In this document: positions 33,514 to 43,053 of the stretch, piece after piece
How positions within the stretch are numbered: position 1 is the stretch's first letter
Layout: every line of letters starts with the position of its first letter
NCBI GenBank assembly: GCA_013177795.1
Contig: JABLXY010000001.1
Span: forward strand, 962,915 to 1,026,914
DNA from: Syntrophaceae bacterium
Lineage (GTDB): Bacteria; Desulfobacterota; Syntrophia; Syntrophales; UBA2192
Direction: 5' to 3'
DNA length: 64,000 nucleotides
Translations under genes and position numbers: made by a program
The notes under the pieces: generated by a model
Told to the model about the DNA's origin: nothing
The model's database searches: none
Seen by the model: the letters and a program-made list of their open reading frames with translations, nothing else

Positions 33514-35523
33514 ATGAACCGGTTCAACATCGCCAGTATGCTTCTGCTTGCAGCCCTGTGCGCGCCGATCGCGCTCGACGCCGCACGCGCGCCCGACTGG
33601 AAGCACGAGGACATCTGGCTCAAGAATGAACTCGGGCAGCGCATCACCCCCACACGCAACAGCACCGACCCCTACTCGCCCCGGAAGACCTGCGGGACCT
33701 GCCACGGCTACATGACCATCACGTCAGGCCCCCACTTCCAGCAGGGCTTCGACGAGATGCGCGACGGCTACGACCCGAAGCGCCCCTGGGTCCTGTCGCC
33801 CGGCAACTTCGGCAAGGGGGGCGAGCCGGGAACCTTCACGGAGCGCGTCGCCGCCAAGAGAAACAAGAGCGCCCGCGACATGGGCCTGTCCACCTACGAC
33901 TGGATCGCCGCCGGCGGCAAGATCGACGGCAAGGGCCAGGTCATCGCCGCGGCGCCCGGCTGGACCCACCCGGGCGGCGGCCCCATGGAGTTCGGCAGAG
34001 GGGCCGACGGCCGGCGCGACCTCTCGAGAACCCTCTCCCAGGGAGAGCCGCTGAAGCCCGATGCGCTGGACGGGGACTACTCCTCCCGGTACACGCCCGA
34101 CGGGAAGAGCCACTTCCGGGCAAGCGGCGTCGTCGAGGGCGACTGCCTCATGTGTCACCTGAAGGGCTACCGCCTCGCGGAGAGAAACCGGCAGCTGAGC
34201 CTCCGCAACTACCGCTGGGCCGCAACGGCCGGCGCGGGGCTGGGCGAAATCCGGGGCGCCGTCTTCACCTTCGCCAACCCCGAGGCCGGACCGGACGTCG
34301 AGGGCTGGGACAGGGGCTCGTGGAATTTTGCAGCCCGACCCGCCGTCCGGTACGCCTGGGAGAACCGGGATCTCTTCACGCCGGAAGGGAAATTCAGGGG
34401 CAGCGCCCGGATCAACAAGTCCGTCGAGACGGACAACTGTACGCAGTGCCACCGCCCGATGGACGGGCAGAAGTCGGGCACCCTCTACCTGCCGGCTGGC
34501 GACCTGCACCTCAAGGCGGGGCTGCGCTGCACGGACTGCCACACCCTGGCGGGCCGGACGCAGGCCGAGAGGCTGCGGCACCGAATCGGAAAGGGGTGGT
34601 CGCCGACGGCCACGGCCCGCAACGACCTCGACGGGGCCGGGATGAAGACCTGCGCGAACTGCCATCTCGAGGACGGCTACAGGCCCACGCGGCCGGGGAT
34701 GCCGAAGGAGGCGAAGAACCCCGACAACCTCCACCGCGCCTTGTTTCACAAGGCGACGTTCCATTTCTACCTGCTGCACTGCACGTCGTGCCATGCCGCG
34801 GAGCGCAAGACCCGCAGCGTCTACCTCGTGGACCACAGCACGGGGCAGCCGGCATGGTACTCGACGGACAAGGCGGGCCTCGTCACCCGGCCGGGCGATC
34901 TGACGCAGATGGCCTCGGAGCCGTGGAGGCCCTGGACGGACCGCCACGAGCGCGCCAGGGGGTATGGCGAGCGTTACGTGCCGGCCGTGCCCAAGGTCCG
35001 GCAGTGGTTCGGGGAGATGCTCGCCGAGGGGGTCGTGCGGCCCATCGGCCTGGAGGCCGTGCGCAGGGCCGCCTCGGCGCAGAAGAATCTCACCACGGTC
35101 GAGGTCAGCACCCACACGGGCAAGAAGGTGAAACGGGCCACCGTGGCCACCGAGGAGGACATCCTGGCGATGATCAGGGCCCTGGAGGCCATGGGGTACC
35201 GAAACGTCGTCTTCGTCGCCGACCGGCTCTACGAGCTCAAGAAGGGCAAGATCCAGGGCCGCCCCGCGCCTGCCCTGACGCAGGCCGTCATGTTCGGGAT
35301 CTACCACGGCAACCTGCCCGTGTCGGCCAAGAAGACCCTGGGACACAAGGGGAAGCCCGACGGGTGCGCGGACTGCCACGCCGACGATGCACCGTTCTTC
35401 ACGAAGCTGAAAGTCCGCGGGGTCGGGAAGTTCCTCAAAAACAGCTACCCCGTTCCCAAAGAGCCCTACGCGGAGCCCCAGATGCTGGATTGGGGATTCA
35501 CGGGAGTGCCGGCATCGGAATAA
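33514..35523 (+). CDS. Seven-heme c-type cytochrome, 669 aa
   Basis: A signal peptide (FNIASMLLLAALCAPIALDAARA) is followed by seven CxxCH motifs: CGTCH, CLMCH, CTQCH, CTDCH, CANCH, CTSCH and CADCH. They are widely spaced, with long heme-free segments (about residues 75-210 and 430-610). The segment around residues 505-575 (KVRQWFGEML to IRALEAMGYRN) looks like a separate globular domain. Low heme density and large size recall ExtM-like or MtrC-like proteins rather than small c7 carriers. It probably passes electrons between the CbcL-like protein and the selenocytochrome or an external acceptor. The ribosome site is weak, so expression may depend on the upstream rhodanese. Confidence 0.9.
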   Translation: MNRFNIASMLLLAALCAPIALDAARAPDWKHEDIWLKNELGQRITPTRNSTDPYSPRKTCGTCHGYMTITSGPHFQQGFDEMRDGYDPKRPWVLSPGNFGKGGEPGTFTERVAAKRNKSARDMGLSTYDWIAAGGKIDGKGQVIAAAPGWTHPGGGPMEFGRGADGRRDLSRTLSQGEPLKPDALDGDYSSRYTPDGKSHFRASGVVEGDCLMCHLKGYRLAERNRQLSLRNYRWAATAGAGLGEIRGAVFTFANPEAGPDVEGWDRGSWNFAARPAVRYAWENRDLFTPEGKFRGSARINKSVETDNCTQCHRPMDGQKSGTLYLPAGDLHLKAGLRCTDCHTLAGRTQAERLRHRIGKGWSPTATARNDLDGAGMKTCANCHLEDGYRPTRPGMPKEAKNPDNLHRALFHKATFHFYLLHCTSCHAAERKTRSVYLVDHSTGQPAWYSTDKAGLVTRPGDLTQMASEPWRPWTDRHERARGYGERYVPAVPKVRQWFGEMLAEGVVRPIGLEAVRRAASAQKNLTTVEVSTHTGKKVKRATVATEEDILAMIRALEAMGYRNVVFVADRLYELKKGKIQGRPAPALTQAVMFGIYHGNLPVSAKKTLGHKGKPDGCADCHADDAPFFTKLKVRGVGKFLKNSYPVPKEPYAEPQMLDWGFTGVPASE

Positions 35524-35578
35524 TAGAAACCGTTTTACGGGTTGCGTTTTACGGGTGAAAACTGAGGCTCAGGAAGAG

Positions 35579-36334
35579 ATGGCGCGTGTGTCGGGGAATA
35601 CGCTGATCCGGTGGTGCATGCTGGCGGCATGGATGCTGGCCGTTTCGCTGGCGGCCTGCGGGAAGCCCGCAGAGCCCCCTCCGCCGTGGAAGGTCATCGA
35701 CGCCCCGACCCTCCGCGCCATGATGGCCGACGACAAGAAACTCCCCGTGTTCAACACGATGAGCGAGATCGAGTGCCTCGACCACCGCATCCCCGGATCG
35801 CAGTGCCTGGCCTGCGAGGAAATCGAAAAGGACATCTCGCTCCTCCCGCCCGACAAGAACCGGGTCCTGGTCTTCTACTGCGAGAGTGAGGGATGCTACC
35901 GGAGCTGCCGCGCGGCCGCTGCAGCCGTCAAGGCCGGCTACACGCAGGTTCACGTCCTCGACAAGGGGATGCCCGCCTGGAAGCAGGCGGGGTACGCCAT
36001 GGAGACGGTCGAACGGATTCCCAGGGGCTCCATCCCGTCGGTCCGTGCCACGGCGCTCAGGCAGATGATCAAGGATCAAAAGGACCTTCTCCTGGTCGAT
36101 ATCCGATCGGAGCGCTCCTTCAAGGAAGGGCACATCGAGGGCGCCGTGAATGTCCCGCTCTACCGGCTGGGCCGCGATTACTCCGATATCCCGCTGGACC
36201 GCACCCTGGTCCTCATCGACGACCGCGGGTTCCGGACCTTCCTGGCCGGCAGTTATCTCGAAATGAAGGGGTACCGGGTCCTGAGGCTCTTCGGCGGCAT
36301 GCAGGCCTGGCAGGAGATGCAGGCGGCGAAGTGA
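35579..36334 (+). CDS. Tandem-rhodanese lipoprotein, first domain active
   Basis: The ATG at 35579 follows AGGAAGAG and gives a lipoprotein signal with lipobox LAAC (CMLAAWMLAVSLAACGKP). Domain 1 (LPVFNTMSEIECLDHRIPGS, then VFYCESEGCYRSCRA) has the catalytic-loop Cys plus two further Cys. Domain 2 (LLVDIRSERSFKEGHIEGAV, then LVLIDDRGFRTF) has Asp where the Cys should be and is inactive. This is the mirror image of the rhodanese at 32507. As a lipoprotein it would be membrane-anchored near the cytochromes. It resembles the ExtH-type rhodanese lipoproteins of Geobacter ext clusters. Confidence 0.85.
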   Translation: MARVSGNTLIRWCMLAAWMLAVSLAACGKPAEPPPPWKVIDAPTLRAMMADDKKLPVFNTMSEIECLDHRIPGSQCLACEEIEKDISLLPPDKNRVLVFYCESEGCYRSCRAAAAAVKAGYTQVHVLDKGMPAWKQAGYAMETVERIPRGSIPSVRATALRQMIKDQKDLLLVDIRSERSFKEGHIEGAVNVPLYRLGRDYSDIPLDRTLVLIDDRGFRTFLAGSYLEMKGYRVLRLFGGMQAWQEMQAAK

Positions 36335-36359
36335 CGGGGGGTTCCCCACAAAGAAACGG

Positions 36360-38234
36360 ATGAAAACGATGAAGGTCACGGCAGGAAAGCGGCGAATCGG
36401 GTTTCGGGCGGGACTGGCCATGCTGGCGGCCGTCACGCTCACCTGCCTGCCGCACACGTCTTCCGCCGCCCAGGACTGCCGGTTCTGCCATGACGAGCCG
36501 CTCTACCGGGTCGACTTCAACCGGTCGGTCCACGCCGGCAACGGGTGCACGAGCTGCCACACGGGCATCACGAACATCGAGAAACACCGAGACGGCAAGG
36601 AAAGACCCGCCCCCGTCAACTGCGGCATCTGCCATGAGAAGATTGCGAAGGAGTACCTGAACAACTTCCACTACATCCAGGAAGACTTCCGCTGCAGCGA
36701 CTGCCACCGCAACATCCACGCCATCCGCAAGGACCCGGACAAAAACGTCAAGCTCGCCATCATCCGGAAGTGCACCGAGTGCCACAGCAATGACGACTAC
36801 ACGGCCTCGGGCCACGGGGAGGCCGTCCTGAGGGGAAACCGGGACGCCGCCGACTGCTCGGACTGCCACGGCCTGCACAGCACCCGGGTGTTCCACACCT
36901 CGCTGGAGCAGTACCCCGTCGAGGCCCGGGAGTTCTACACCCAGAAGTGCAAGCGCTGTCACGCCGACAGCGTCATGATGGCGCGCAACAACCTCTCCGA
37001 CAAGATGGTCGCCTACTACGAGGGCACCTACCACGGGAAGGTCCAGGAGCTGGGCTACCCGGCACCGGTGGCCGGCTGCGGCGACTGCCACACGAAGCAC
37101 AACATCCTCCCGAAGGAGGACCCCCGCTCCAGCATCCACCCCGCGAATCTCGAGGCCAACTGCGGCCGCTGCCACTCGGGCTTCCACCCGCGGTTCTTGA
37201 GCTACCAGGCCCACCCGGACTACACGGACCGGCAGAAGTATCCCGCCCTGTACTTCACGTTCCTCTTCATGGGGGGGCTTCTCGTCGGGACGCTCGCCTT
37301 CTTCTGGCTCCACACGATCCTGTGGTGGCGGAAGGTGTACTGGGAGCATCACCGCATGGAAAAGGAGGGCATCGTGCCCCCCTCCGTCGTGGCGACCGGA
37401 GAAGGGCTGCAGCACGTGGAGCGCTTCTCGGTGAAATACCGGATCATGCACGTGCTGCTGGTGCTGTCCTTCTTCACGCTCGTCCTGACGGGCTTCCCGC
37501 TGAAGTATGCCGACACGGAATGGGCGCAGACGATCACCCGCCTCTGGGGCGGCGCGCACATGTCGGGCCTCTTCCATCGCGGCGCGGCCCTGGTGCTCAT
37601 CATCGGCATGATCTACGTCACCTGGGAATCGCTCAAGTTCCTCTTCCCCAAGGGCAAGGGCAGGCAGGGCTGGATCGACCGTCTGCTCGGTCCCGACTCC
37701 CTCTTCCCGAACCTGAAGGACCTGCAGGACCTCAAGGGGATGTTCCTGTGGTTCTTCAACAAGGGCGAGGCCCCGAAATTCGACCGCTGGACCTACTGGG
37801 AGAAGTTCGACTTCCTGGCCGTCTTCTGGGGCATGTTCGCCATCGGGGGATCGGGGATCCTGCTCTGGAAGCCCGAGTGGTCCTCGTGGATCGTCCCCGG
37901 CTGGGTCCTGAACATCGCCGCCCTGGTGCACTCCGAGGAGGCGCTGCTGGCGGCCCTGTTCATCTTCACGATCCACTTCTTCAACACGCACTTCATCCCG
38001 AACAAGTTCCCGATGGACCGGCTCATCTTCACGGGGACCTACCGGCTCGAGGAGCTCAAGGAACAGCGGCCCCTGGAGTATGAGCGCCTCGTCGCCGAGG
38101 GGCGCCTCGAGTCCCTGAAGCGCGAACACCCGAGCATCCCGCTCAAGCTCATCTCGGCCACCTTCGGGCTGGCAAGCCTCCTGCTGGGCCTCTTCCTGAC
38201 GGTGCTGATCGTGTGGTCGCTGCTGTTTACGTAG
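36360..38234 (+). CDS. CbcL-like nonaheme c-type/diheme b-type cytochrome fusion
   Basis: After a signal peptide (LAMLAAVTLTCLPHTSSAA) nine CxxCH motifs fill residues 40-275: CRFCH, CTSCH, CGICH, CSDCH, CTECH, CSDCH, CKRCH, CGDCH and CGRCH. From residue 300 to 620 are four to five membrane helices with His residues for b hemes (MHVLLVLSFFTLVLTGFPLK, FHRGAALVLIIGM, and the HFFNTHF motif near residue 545). A nonaheme c7-like domain fused to a HydC/FdnI-type diheme b domain is the CbcL design of Geobacter, where the protein oxidises menaquinol and sends electrons to periplasmic cytochromes at low potential. It is the last gene of the operon, closed by the terminator at 38256. Confidence 0.9.
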   Translation: MKTMKVTAGKRRIGFRAGLAMLAAVTLTCLPHTSSAAQDCRFCHDEPLYRVDFNRSVHAGNGCTSCHTGITNIEKHRDGKERPAPVNCGICHEKIAKEYLNNFHYIQEDFRCSDCHRNIHAIRKDPDKNVKLAIIRKCTECHSNDDYTASGHGEAVLRGNRDAADCSDCHGLHSTRVFHTSLEQYPVEAREFYTQKCKRCHADSVMMARNNLSDKMVAYYEGTYHGKVQELGYPAPVAGCGDCHTKHNILPKEDPRSSIHPANLEANCGRCHSGFHPRFLSYQAHPDYTDRQKYPALYFTFLFMGGLLVGTLAFFWLHTILWWRKVYWEHHRMEKEGIVPPSVVATGEGLQHVERFSVKYRIMHVLLVLSFFTLVLTGFPLKYADTEWAQTITRLWGGAHMSGLFHRGAALVLIIGMIYVTWESLKFLFPKGKGRQGWIDRLLGPDSLFPNLKDLQDLKGMFLWFFNKGEAPKFDRWTYWEKFDFLAVFWGMFAIGGSGILLWKPEWSSWIVPGWVLNIAALVHSEEALLAALFIFTIHFFNTHFIPNKFPMDRLIFTGTYRLEELKEQRPLEYERLVAEGRLESLKREHPSIPLKLISATFGLASLLLGLFLTVLIVWSLLFT

Positions 38235-38255
38235 CAGCCGAAAGAGAGACGAAGG

Positions 38256-38284
38256 GGCAGAGCCCGCAGGGCTCTGCCTTTTTT
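38256..38284 (+). terminator. Rho-independent terminator of the cytochrome operon
   Basis: GGCAGAGCCC (38256-38265) and GGGCTCTGCC (38269-38278) form a perfect 10-bp stem with a GCA loop, followed by TTTTTT. Confidence 0.95.
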
Positions 38285-38395
38285 GTCCCGTTCATGGTAT
38301 GAACGGGCTGGCAGGAAGCGAAACATCCCCCTTGGCGAAGGGTGGATTGAGGGGGATTCGATCAAGCAGAACGAAGAGACCGAGCAGAGGAATGA

Positions 38396-38869
38396 ATGGG
38401 CCTCATCCGCGACATCTTCGGCATCGGCAAGGACGGCGGCAGCCTTCTGCGGGACCTGGCAGAGATCCGAAAGAAAACGCGGGGGGACCGGAACCGCCTT
38501 CTCTCGGAGATCGAGTTCAACGCCGCCCTCGTTCTCGAACACGGTCTCAAGCGGGAGGCCGACGCGGCCAAGGTCATCGCCCGGCTGCGGGTGGAGAACC
38601 TGGCACGGCTGATCGACGAGGGGTTCGACTTCTCGACGATCCGGAAGGGAACGGTGGATGCGTCCCTGGTGAAGGATGCACCGATGCTGCGTCACTATGC
38701 GGGCCTCGACCTGGAGAGCTTCCTCAAGCGGATCCGTTTCCAGATCGAGCAGCTGAAGCTGCTGCCCGATCTGTACGACATCCGGAAAACGGACAAGGTC
38801 AACGTCCGCCTCCGCCTCGAAAACCTGGGCAGGCGCTACATCCTGCTCATCCGATTCCTGAAGACCTGA
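38396..38869 (+). CDS. Hypothetical helical protein, 157 aa
   Basis: The product is soluble, strongly basic and mostly helical, with GIGKDGGSLLRDLAEIRKK at the N-terminus and IRFQIEQLKLLPDLYDIRK in the second half. It has no Cys and no membrane segment. I do not recognise the family. GCAGAGGA lies upstream of the ATG. The TPP-enzyme gene starts 16 bp after its stop, so the pair is probably one transcript. Confidence 0.6.
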   Translation: MGLIRDIFGIGKDGGSLLRDLAEIRKKTRGDRNRLLSEIEFNAALVLEHGLKREADAAKVIARLRVENLARLIDEGFDFSTIRKGTVDASLVKDAPMLRHYAGLDLESFLKRIRFQIEQLKLLPDLYDIRKTDKVNVRLRLENLGRRYILLIRFLKT

Positions 38870-38885
38870 CCAAGGGAGGTAACCG

Positions 38886-40418
38886 ATGAACGGCGCGGAA
38901 GCCCTGCTGAAGACCGTCGAGGCGGCCGGCATCGACGCCTGCTTTGCCAACGGCGGCACGACGGAGATGCCCATGATCCTGGCCTTCGATGCCATCACGG
39001 GGATCAGGCCCTTGCTGGGCCTTTTCGAAGGCGTGTGCTCGGGCGCGGCCGACGGCTACGGCCGCATGAAGGAAAAGCCCGCCCTTTGCCTCCTGCACCT
39101 CGGGCCGGGGCTCGCCAACGGGGTCGCCAACCTGCACAACGCCAAGAGGGCCCGCACGCCCGTGCTCAACGTCATCGGCGAGCACGCCTCGTGGCACGTC
39201 AAGGCCGACGCCCCCCTGGCCATGGACATCGAGGGCCTCTGCCGGACCTTCTCGGGGTGGCAGCGCACGGTCCGTTCCGTCGAGAGCATCGCGCGGGACA
39301 CGGCCGATGCCGTCGAGGCGTCCCTGCGTGGGCAGGTCGCCAGCCTCATCGTCCCCTGCGACCTCCAGTGGAAGGAGTACCGGGGCGGCATCCCCGCCGT
39401 GCACGGCCCGGTGCCCGATCCGCCCGACCGGGGCGTGATCGAATCCGCCGCGAGGATGCTGAAGTCGGCGTCCAAGACGGCGCTCATCATGAACGGCCGC
39501 GCCCTGCGGCGCCGCGGACTCGCGGCGGCCGGCCGCATCAAGGCCGCCGTGGGCTGCGACCTCTTCTGCATCAACTTCCCCGCCTATGTCGACCGGGGCG
39601 CCGGCACCGTGCCCGTCGCCCGCGTGCCCTATTTCCCCGAGCCTGCGGCGGCCGCTCTTGCCCCCTACGGCGCCGTTGTGCTCGCGGGGACGGACCAGCC
39701 GGTCAACTTCTTCGGCTACGAGGGCCAGTGGAGCCACCCCGTCGCCCGTGATGTCCCCAAGCTTCGCATCGACAGGGATCCACAGGACGCCGCCGAAACG
39801 CTCGAGGCGCTCGCCGACGAGCTGGGGGCGCCGGGACCGGTCGTGGCGGGACTCAAGGTCCCCGAGGTCCCGTCAGGAAGGCTGACACCCGAGAAGGCCT
39901 GTCTCACCCTGGCGGCCCTCCAGCCGGAGGGCACCATCATCATGGACGAGGGCCTCACGGCCTCCATGACGTACTTCCCGCTGGGCGCAACGCTGCCTCC
40001 CCACAGCTACTTCATGCTCACCGGCGGCGCCATCGGCCAGGGCATGCCCTCGGCCACGGGGGCGTCCGTCGCCTGTCCGGACAGGCCCGTCATCAACCTG
40101 CAGGCCGACGGCAGCGCCATGTACACCGTCCAGTCCCTCTGGACGCAGGCCCAGGCCGGGCTGAACGTGACGACGCTCATCTGCTCGAACCGCAGCTACA
40201 ACATCATCAACGTGGAGCTGCAGCGGGCGGGGATCACGAACCCGGGGCCCAGGGCGCGCGCGTTCACGGACTTGGGGAACCCGCCCATCGACTGGCCGAG
40301 CTTGAGCAGGGGACTGGGCGTGCCCGGTGTCGCCGTCGACACGGCCGAGGATCTGGCCCGGGAGCTGAAAAAGGCCCTCGGCGAGCCCGGCCCGCACCTT
40401 ATCGAGATGGTCCTGTAA
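38886..40418 (+). CDS. ThDP-dependent enzyme, acetolactate synthase/benzoylformate decarboxylase type
   Basis: The 510-residue protein has the full ThDP layout. The catalytic Glu of the PYR domain is in GLFEGVCSGAADGYGR (about residue 49), followed by HLGPGLANG. A middle Rossmann-like domain follows, then the PP domain with the metal motif QADGSAMYTVQSLWTQAQAG, ending about 28 residues later at ICSNRSYN. The usual GDG is ADG here. No FAD-binding or herbicide-site motif is evident, so a decarboxylase or lyase of the benzoylformate/oxalyl group is as likely as acetolactate synthase. GGGAGG precedes the start. Confidence 0.85.
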   Translation: MNGAEALLKTVEAAGIDACFANGGTTEMPMILAFDAITGIRPLLGLFEGVCSGAADGYGRMKEKPALCLLHLGPGLANGVANLHNAKRARTPVLNVIGEHASWHVKADAPLAMDIEGLCRTFSGWQRTVRSVESIARDTADAVEASLRGQVASLIVPCDLQWKEYRGGIPAVHGPVPDPPDRGVIESAARMLKSASKTALIMNGRALRRRGLAAAGRIKAAVGCDLFCINFPAYVDRGAGTVPVARVPYFPEPAAAALAPYGAVVLAGTDQPVNFFGYEGQWSHPVARDVPKLRIDRDPQDAAETLEALADELGAPGPVVAGLKVPEVPSGRLTPEKACLTLAALQPEGTIIMDEGLTASMTYFPLGATLPPHSYFMLTGGAIGQGMPSATGASVACPDRPVINLQADGSAMYTVQSLWTQAQAGLNVTTLICSNRSYNIINVELQRAGITNPGPRARAFTDLGNPPIDWPSLSRGLGVPGVAVDTAEDLARELKKALGEPGPHLIEMVL

Positions 40419-40496
40419 ACCGTCCCGGACCGTCTGCCCGGCACAGGCCGGATTCGGAACGGCCAGCCCTGCCGTCCGCCGTTCTCTTTCTCCGGC

Positions 40497-40526
40497 TTGC
40501 CCGAGGGAGAGGCATTCCTGTATACT
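40497..40526 (+). promoter_or_regulatory. Sigma70-type promoter of the RND efflux operon
   Basis: TTGCCC (40497-40502), 18 bp, TATACT (40521-40526), 35 bp before the TolC-like start at 40562, which has GGAGGG upstream. Confidence 0.65.
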
Positions 40527-40561
40527 GTCCGAGAATCGCAGGTAAGCAGTGGAGGGTTCCC

Positions 40562-41959
40562 ATGCGCAACAGGATCCATGCCGCGGCTGCGTCCGGATTG
40601 ACATGGACCCTTCTCTGGATGTTCCTTCTGGCCTCGGCTTGGCCCCCGTCATCGTCCGCCGCGCAGGAGCGGGCCTTCACCCTCATCGAGGCCGTCCGCT
40701 ACGCCCTGGAGCACAACAACGAGATCCGCGCCGCCGGCAGCTCCCTTGCCGCCCGGAAGGACGATGTCGGGGCGGCCCGGAGCAACCTCCTGCCGAAGGT
40801 CTATTTCGAGGAGCGCGCCCTGCGGACCAACAACCCCACCTATGCCTTCATGGCCAAGCTCAACCAGGGCCGCTTCGCGCAGCAGGACTTCGCCATCGAC
40901 GGTCTCAACAACCCGAATCCCGTCAATGACTACCAGACGCTGTTTGCCGCCGAGCAGCCGATCTTCGCACCAAAGGCGTGGGTGGGCCTCGACATGTCGA
41001 AGCGCGAGCACGAGGCCGAAAGCGTCGAGTTCACCCGCAAGAAGGAGGAGATCGCCTTCAAGGTCTGCCGGGCCTGGCTCATGGTCCACACGGCAAAGGC
41101 GCAACTCGCGGCGGCTGAAAAAGGGGTCGAGGACGCCCAGGAGCACTACCGCATCGCAAAGCTGCGCTACGAGGCCGACCTCGGCATGGTCGCCGACACC
41201 CTGAGGGCCGGCACGGCGGCCAGCGAGGCGAAACAGCGGAGGGTCACCGCAGAGAAACAGCTCCATCTCGCCCGGCGCATGCTCGGCCTGCTGTTGGGGC
41301 TTTCCGGTTCGGCCGAAGTGTCCGGGGAGATCCCGGATTTCGAGATCCGCGATATCGAGGAGTACGCGAAGGCCTCCCGGGCCCGGGGCGACGTCCGCTC
41401 CATGGAGCTTCGCTACGAGAATGCCGAGAAGAGCGTCCGCATGGCGGAAATGGAGTATCTGCCCTACGTGGGCATCGGCGGCGGCTACCAGTGGAACGAC
41501 CCGGCCAACCTCTTCGGGGGGTCGGGCGACAGCTGGCAGGTCTCAGCCTTTCTGCGCTGGAACCTCTTCGACGGGGCGAGGCGCGAGCACGAGCGCTCGA
41601 AGGCGAAACACCAGGCCCGGCAGGCGCATGAGCATCTCGAGGGATTGCGGAAAGCCGCAGCGTACGGGCTCTACCAGGCGCAGCTCGGCGTCGAGGAGGC
41701 GAGGGCGAACCTGGAACTTGCCCGGGAGGCCCTGAAAACGGCGGAAGAGGGGAAGCGGCTCGTGCAGATCCGGTACGAGAACGCCTTCTCGCCCATCGTG
41801 GACATGCTGGATGCCCAGGTCGTGCTCGACCGGGCGCGTGCAGGCCTGGTGGCAAGGGAAAACGAGTACCGCGTCGCCGTTCTCAACCTCGGCTGGGAGG
41901 GCGGCACGCTCCTTCGGGATCTCGGGATCGAACCGGATGAAAAGAAGGACCGACCATGA
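40562..41959 (+). CDS. TolC-family outer-membrane efflux protein
   Basis: After a signal peptide the 465-residue protein shows the duplicated outer-membrane efflux (OEP) repeats: LIEAVRYALEHNNEIRAAGS at the start of the first and RGDVRSMELRYENAEKSVRM at the second, with long coiled-coil helices between. Periplasmic heptads such as AQLAAAEKGVEDAQEHYRIA are evident. It forms the outer-membrane duct of the pump encoded by the next two genes. The stop overlaps the next start by 4 bp (ATGA). Confidence 0.9.
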   Translation: MRNRIHAAAASGLTWTLLWMFLLASAWPPSSSAAQERAFTLIEAVRYALEHNNEIRAAGSSLAARKDDVGAARSNLLPKVYFEERALRTNNPTYAFMAKLNQGRFAQQDFAIDGLNNPNPVNDYQTLFAAEQPIFAPKAWVGLDMSKREHEAESVEFTRKKEEIAFKVCRAWLMVHTAKAQLAAAEKGVEDAQEHYRIAKLRYEADLGMVADTLRAGTAASEAKQRRVTAEKQLHLARRMLGLLLGLSGSAEVSGEIPDFEIRDIEEYAKASRARGDVRSMELRYENAEKSVRMAEMEYLPYVGIGGGYQWNDPANLFGGSGDSWQVSAFLRWNLFDGARREHERSKAKHQARQAHEHLEGLRKAAAYGLYQAQLGVEEARANLELAREALKTAEEGKRLVQIRYENAFSPIVDMLDAQVVLDRARAGLVARENEYRVAVLNLGWEGGTLLRDLGIEPDEKKDRP

Positions 41960-43053
41960 TCAGAGCGGATGAACGGAAACGGATCGCGGCTGTCCGCACG
42001 GCCCTGATGGCCCTGGCTCTCCTGGCCGGCTGCGGCGACAGGGTGGCCCCCGGCACGGCGGACGTGAAGAGGCCAGCCGTCACCGGCGTGACCGTCTCGG
42101 AGGTCCAGCCTGTCAGGGTCGGCGAATTCTATGAAACGTCGGGCACCGTGAGGGCCCGCGTCTCGAGCGTCATCGCAAGCCGCGTCATGGGGTCGGTCAC
42201 GGCCGTACACGTCCGCGCGGGCGATCGCGTGCAGGCGGGGCAGCTCCTGGCCACGCTCGACGACCGCGACGCGGCCCAGAGGGTGCGCGCCGCCGAGCAG
42301 GCCTTTGAGGCGGCGAAGCAGGGGCGATCCATGGCCGAGCTGACCTGGCAGCGCTACAGGAAACTCCATGACGAAAAGGCCCTGGCCAGGCAGGAAATCG
42401 ACCAGATCGAGACGCAGAAAAAAGTGGCCGACGCCCAGTACGAACAGGCCAGGGCCGGGCTCGAGGAGGCGCGCGTCTGGCAGGGCTTCACCCGGATCAC
42501 GGCGCCCTTGCCGGGCGTCGTGACGGAGCGGCGCGTCGACCCGGGGAGCATGGCCATGCCGGGTATGCCCCTGTTCACCGTCGAGGGCGACGGCGGTTTT
42601 CAGCTGGAGGCAGCCGTTGACGAAGCCCTGTCGGGGAAAGTCCGCGTCGGGACGAGCGCCGCCGTCACGATAGACACGCTGGGCCTCGACACGGCGGGCC
42701 AGGTCATCGAGGTTGTCCCTGCCGTGGACCCGGTGACGAGGACCTTCATCGTGAAGATCGCCCTGGCCGGCAGGGGGCTCAAGAGCGGCCTCTTTGCCCG
42801 GGTTCGTCTGCCCCGGGGCGAACGCGAGGCCATCCTCGTCCCGAAAGAGGCCGTCGTGGAACGGGGCCAGCTCACGGGCGTCTTTGCCGTGGATCCCCGG
42901 GGCATCGTGACCTACAGGCTGGTGCGCACCGGCAAAACCTTCGAAGGCGGCATCGAGGTTCTCTCGGGTCTCCAGGCCGGCGACCGCATCGTCACGGCCG
43001 GACTGGAAAAAGCCGTCGACGGCGGGCAGATAACCGGGGGAGCATCCCCATGA
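41956..43053 (+). CDS. RND periplasmic adaptor (membrane fusion) lipoprotein
   Basis: A lipobox LLAGC ends the signal. The adaptor architecture is visible: a lipoyl half ([20 protein letters not shown], residues 75-94), a helical hairpin ([20 protein letters not shown]), the second lipoyl half ([21 protein letters not shown]), then the beta-barrel and the membrane-proximal domain ([20 protein letters not shown]). It links the TolC-like duct to the RND pump. Both its ends overlap neighbouring genes as ATGA, so the three are translated together. Confidence 0.93.
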   Translation: MIRADERKRIAAVRTALMALALLAGCGDRVAPGTADVKRPAVTGVTVSEVQPVRVGEFYETSGTVRARVSSVIASRVMGSVTAVHVRAGDRVQAGQLLATLDDRDAAQRVRAAEQAFEAAKQGRSMAELTWQRYRKLHDEKALARQEIDQIETQKKVADAQYEQARAGLEEARVWQGFTRITAPLPGVVTERRVDPGSMAMPGMPLFTVEGDGGFQLEAAVDEALSGKVRVGTSAAVTIDTLGLDTAGQVIEVVPAVDPVTRTFIVKIALAGRGLKSGLFARVRLPRGEREAILVPKEAVVERGQLTGVFAVDPRGIVTYRLVRTGKTFEGGIEVLSGLQAGDRIVTAGLEKAVDGGQITGGASP

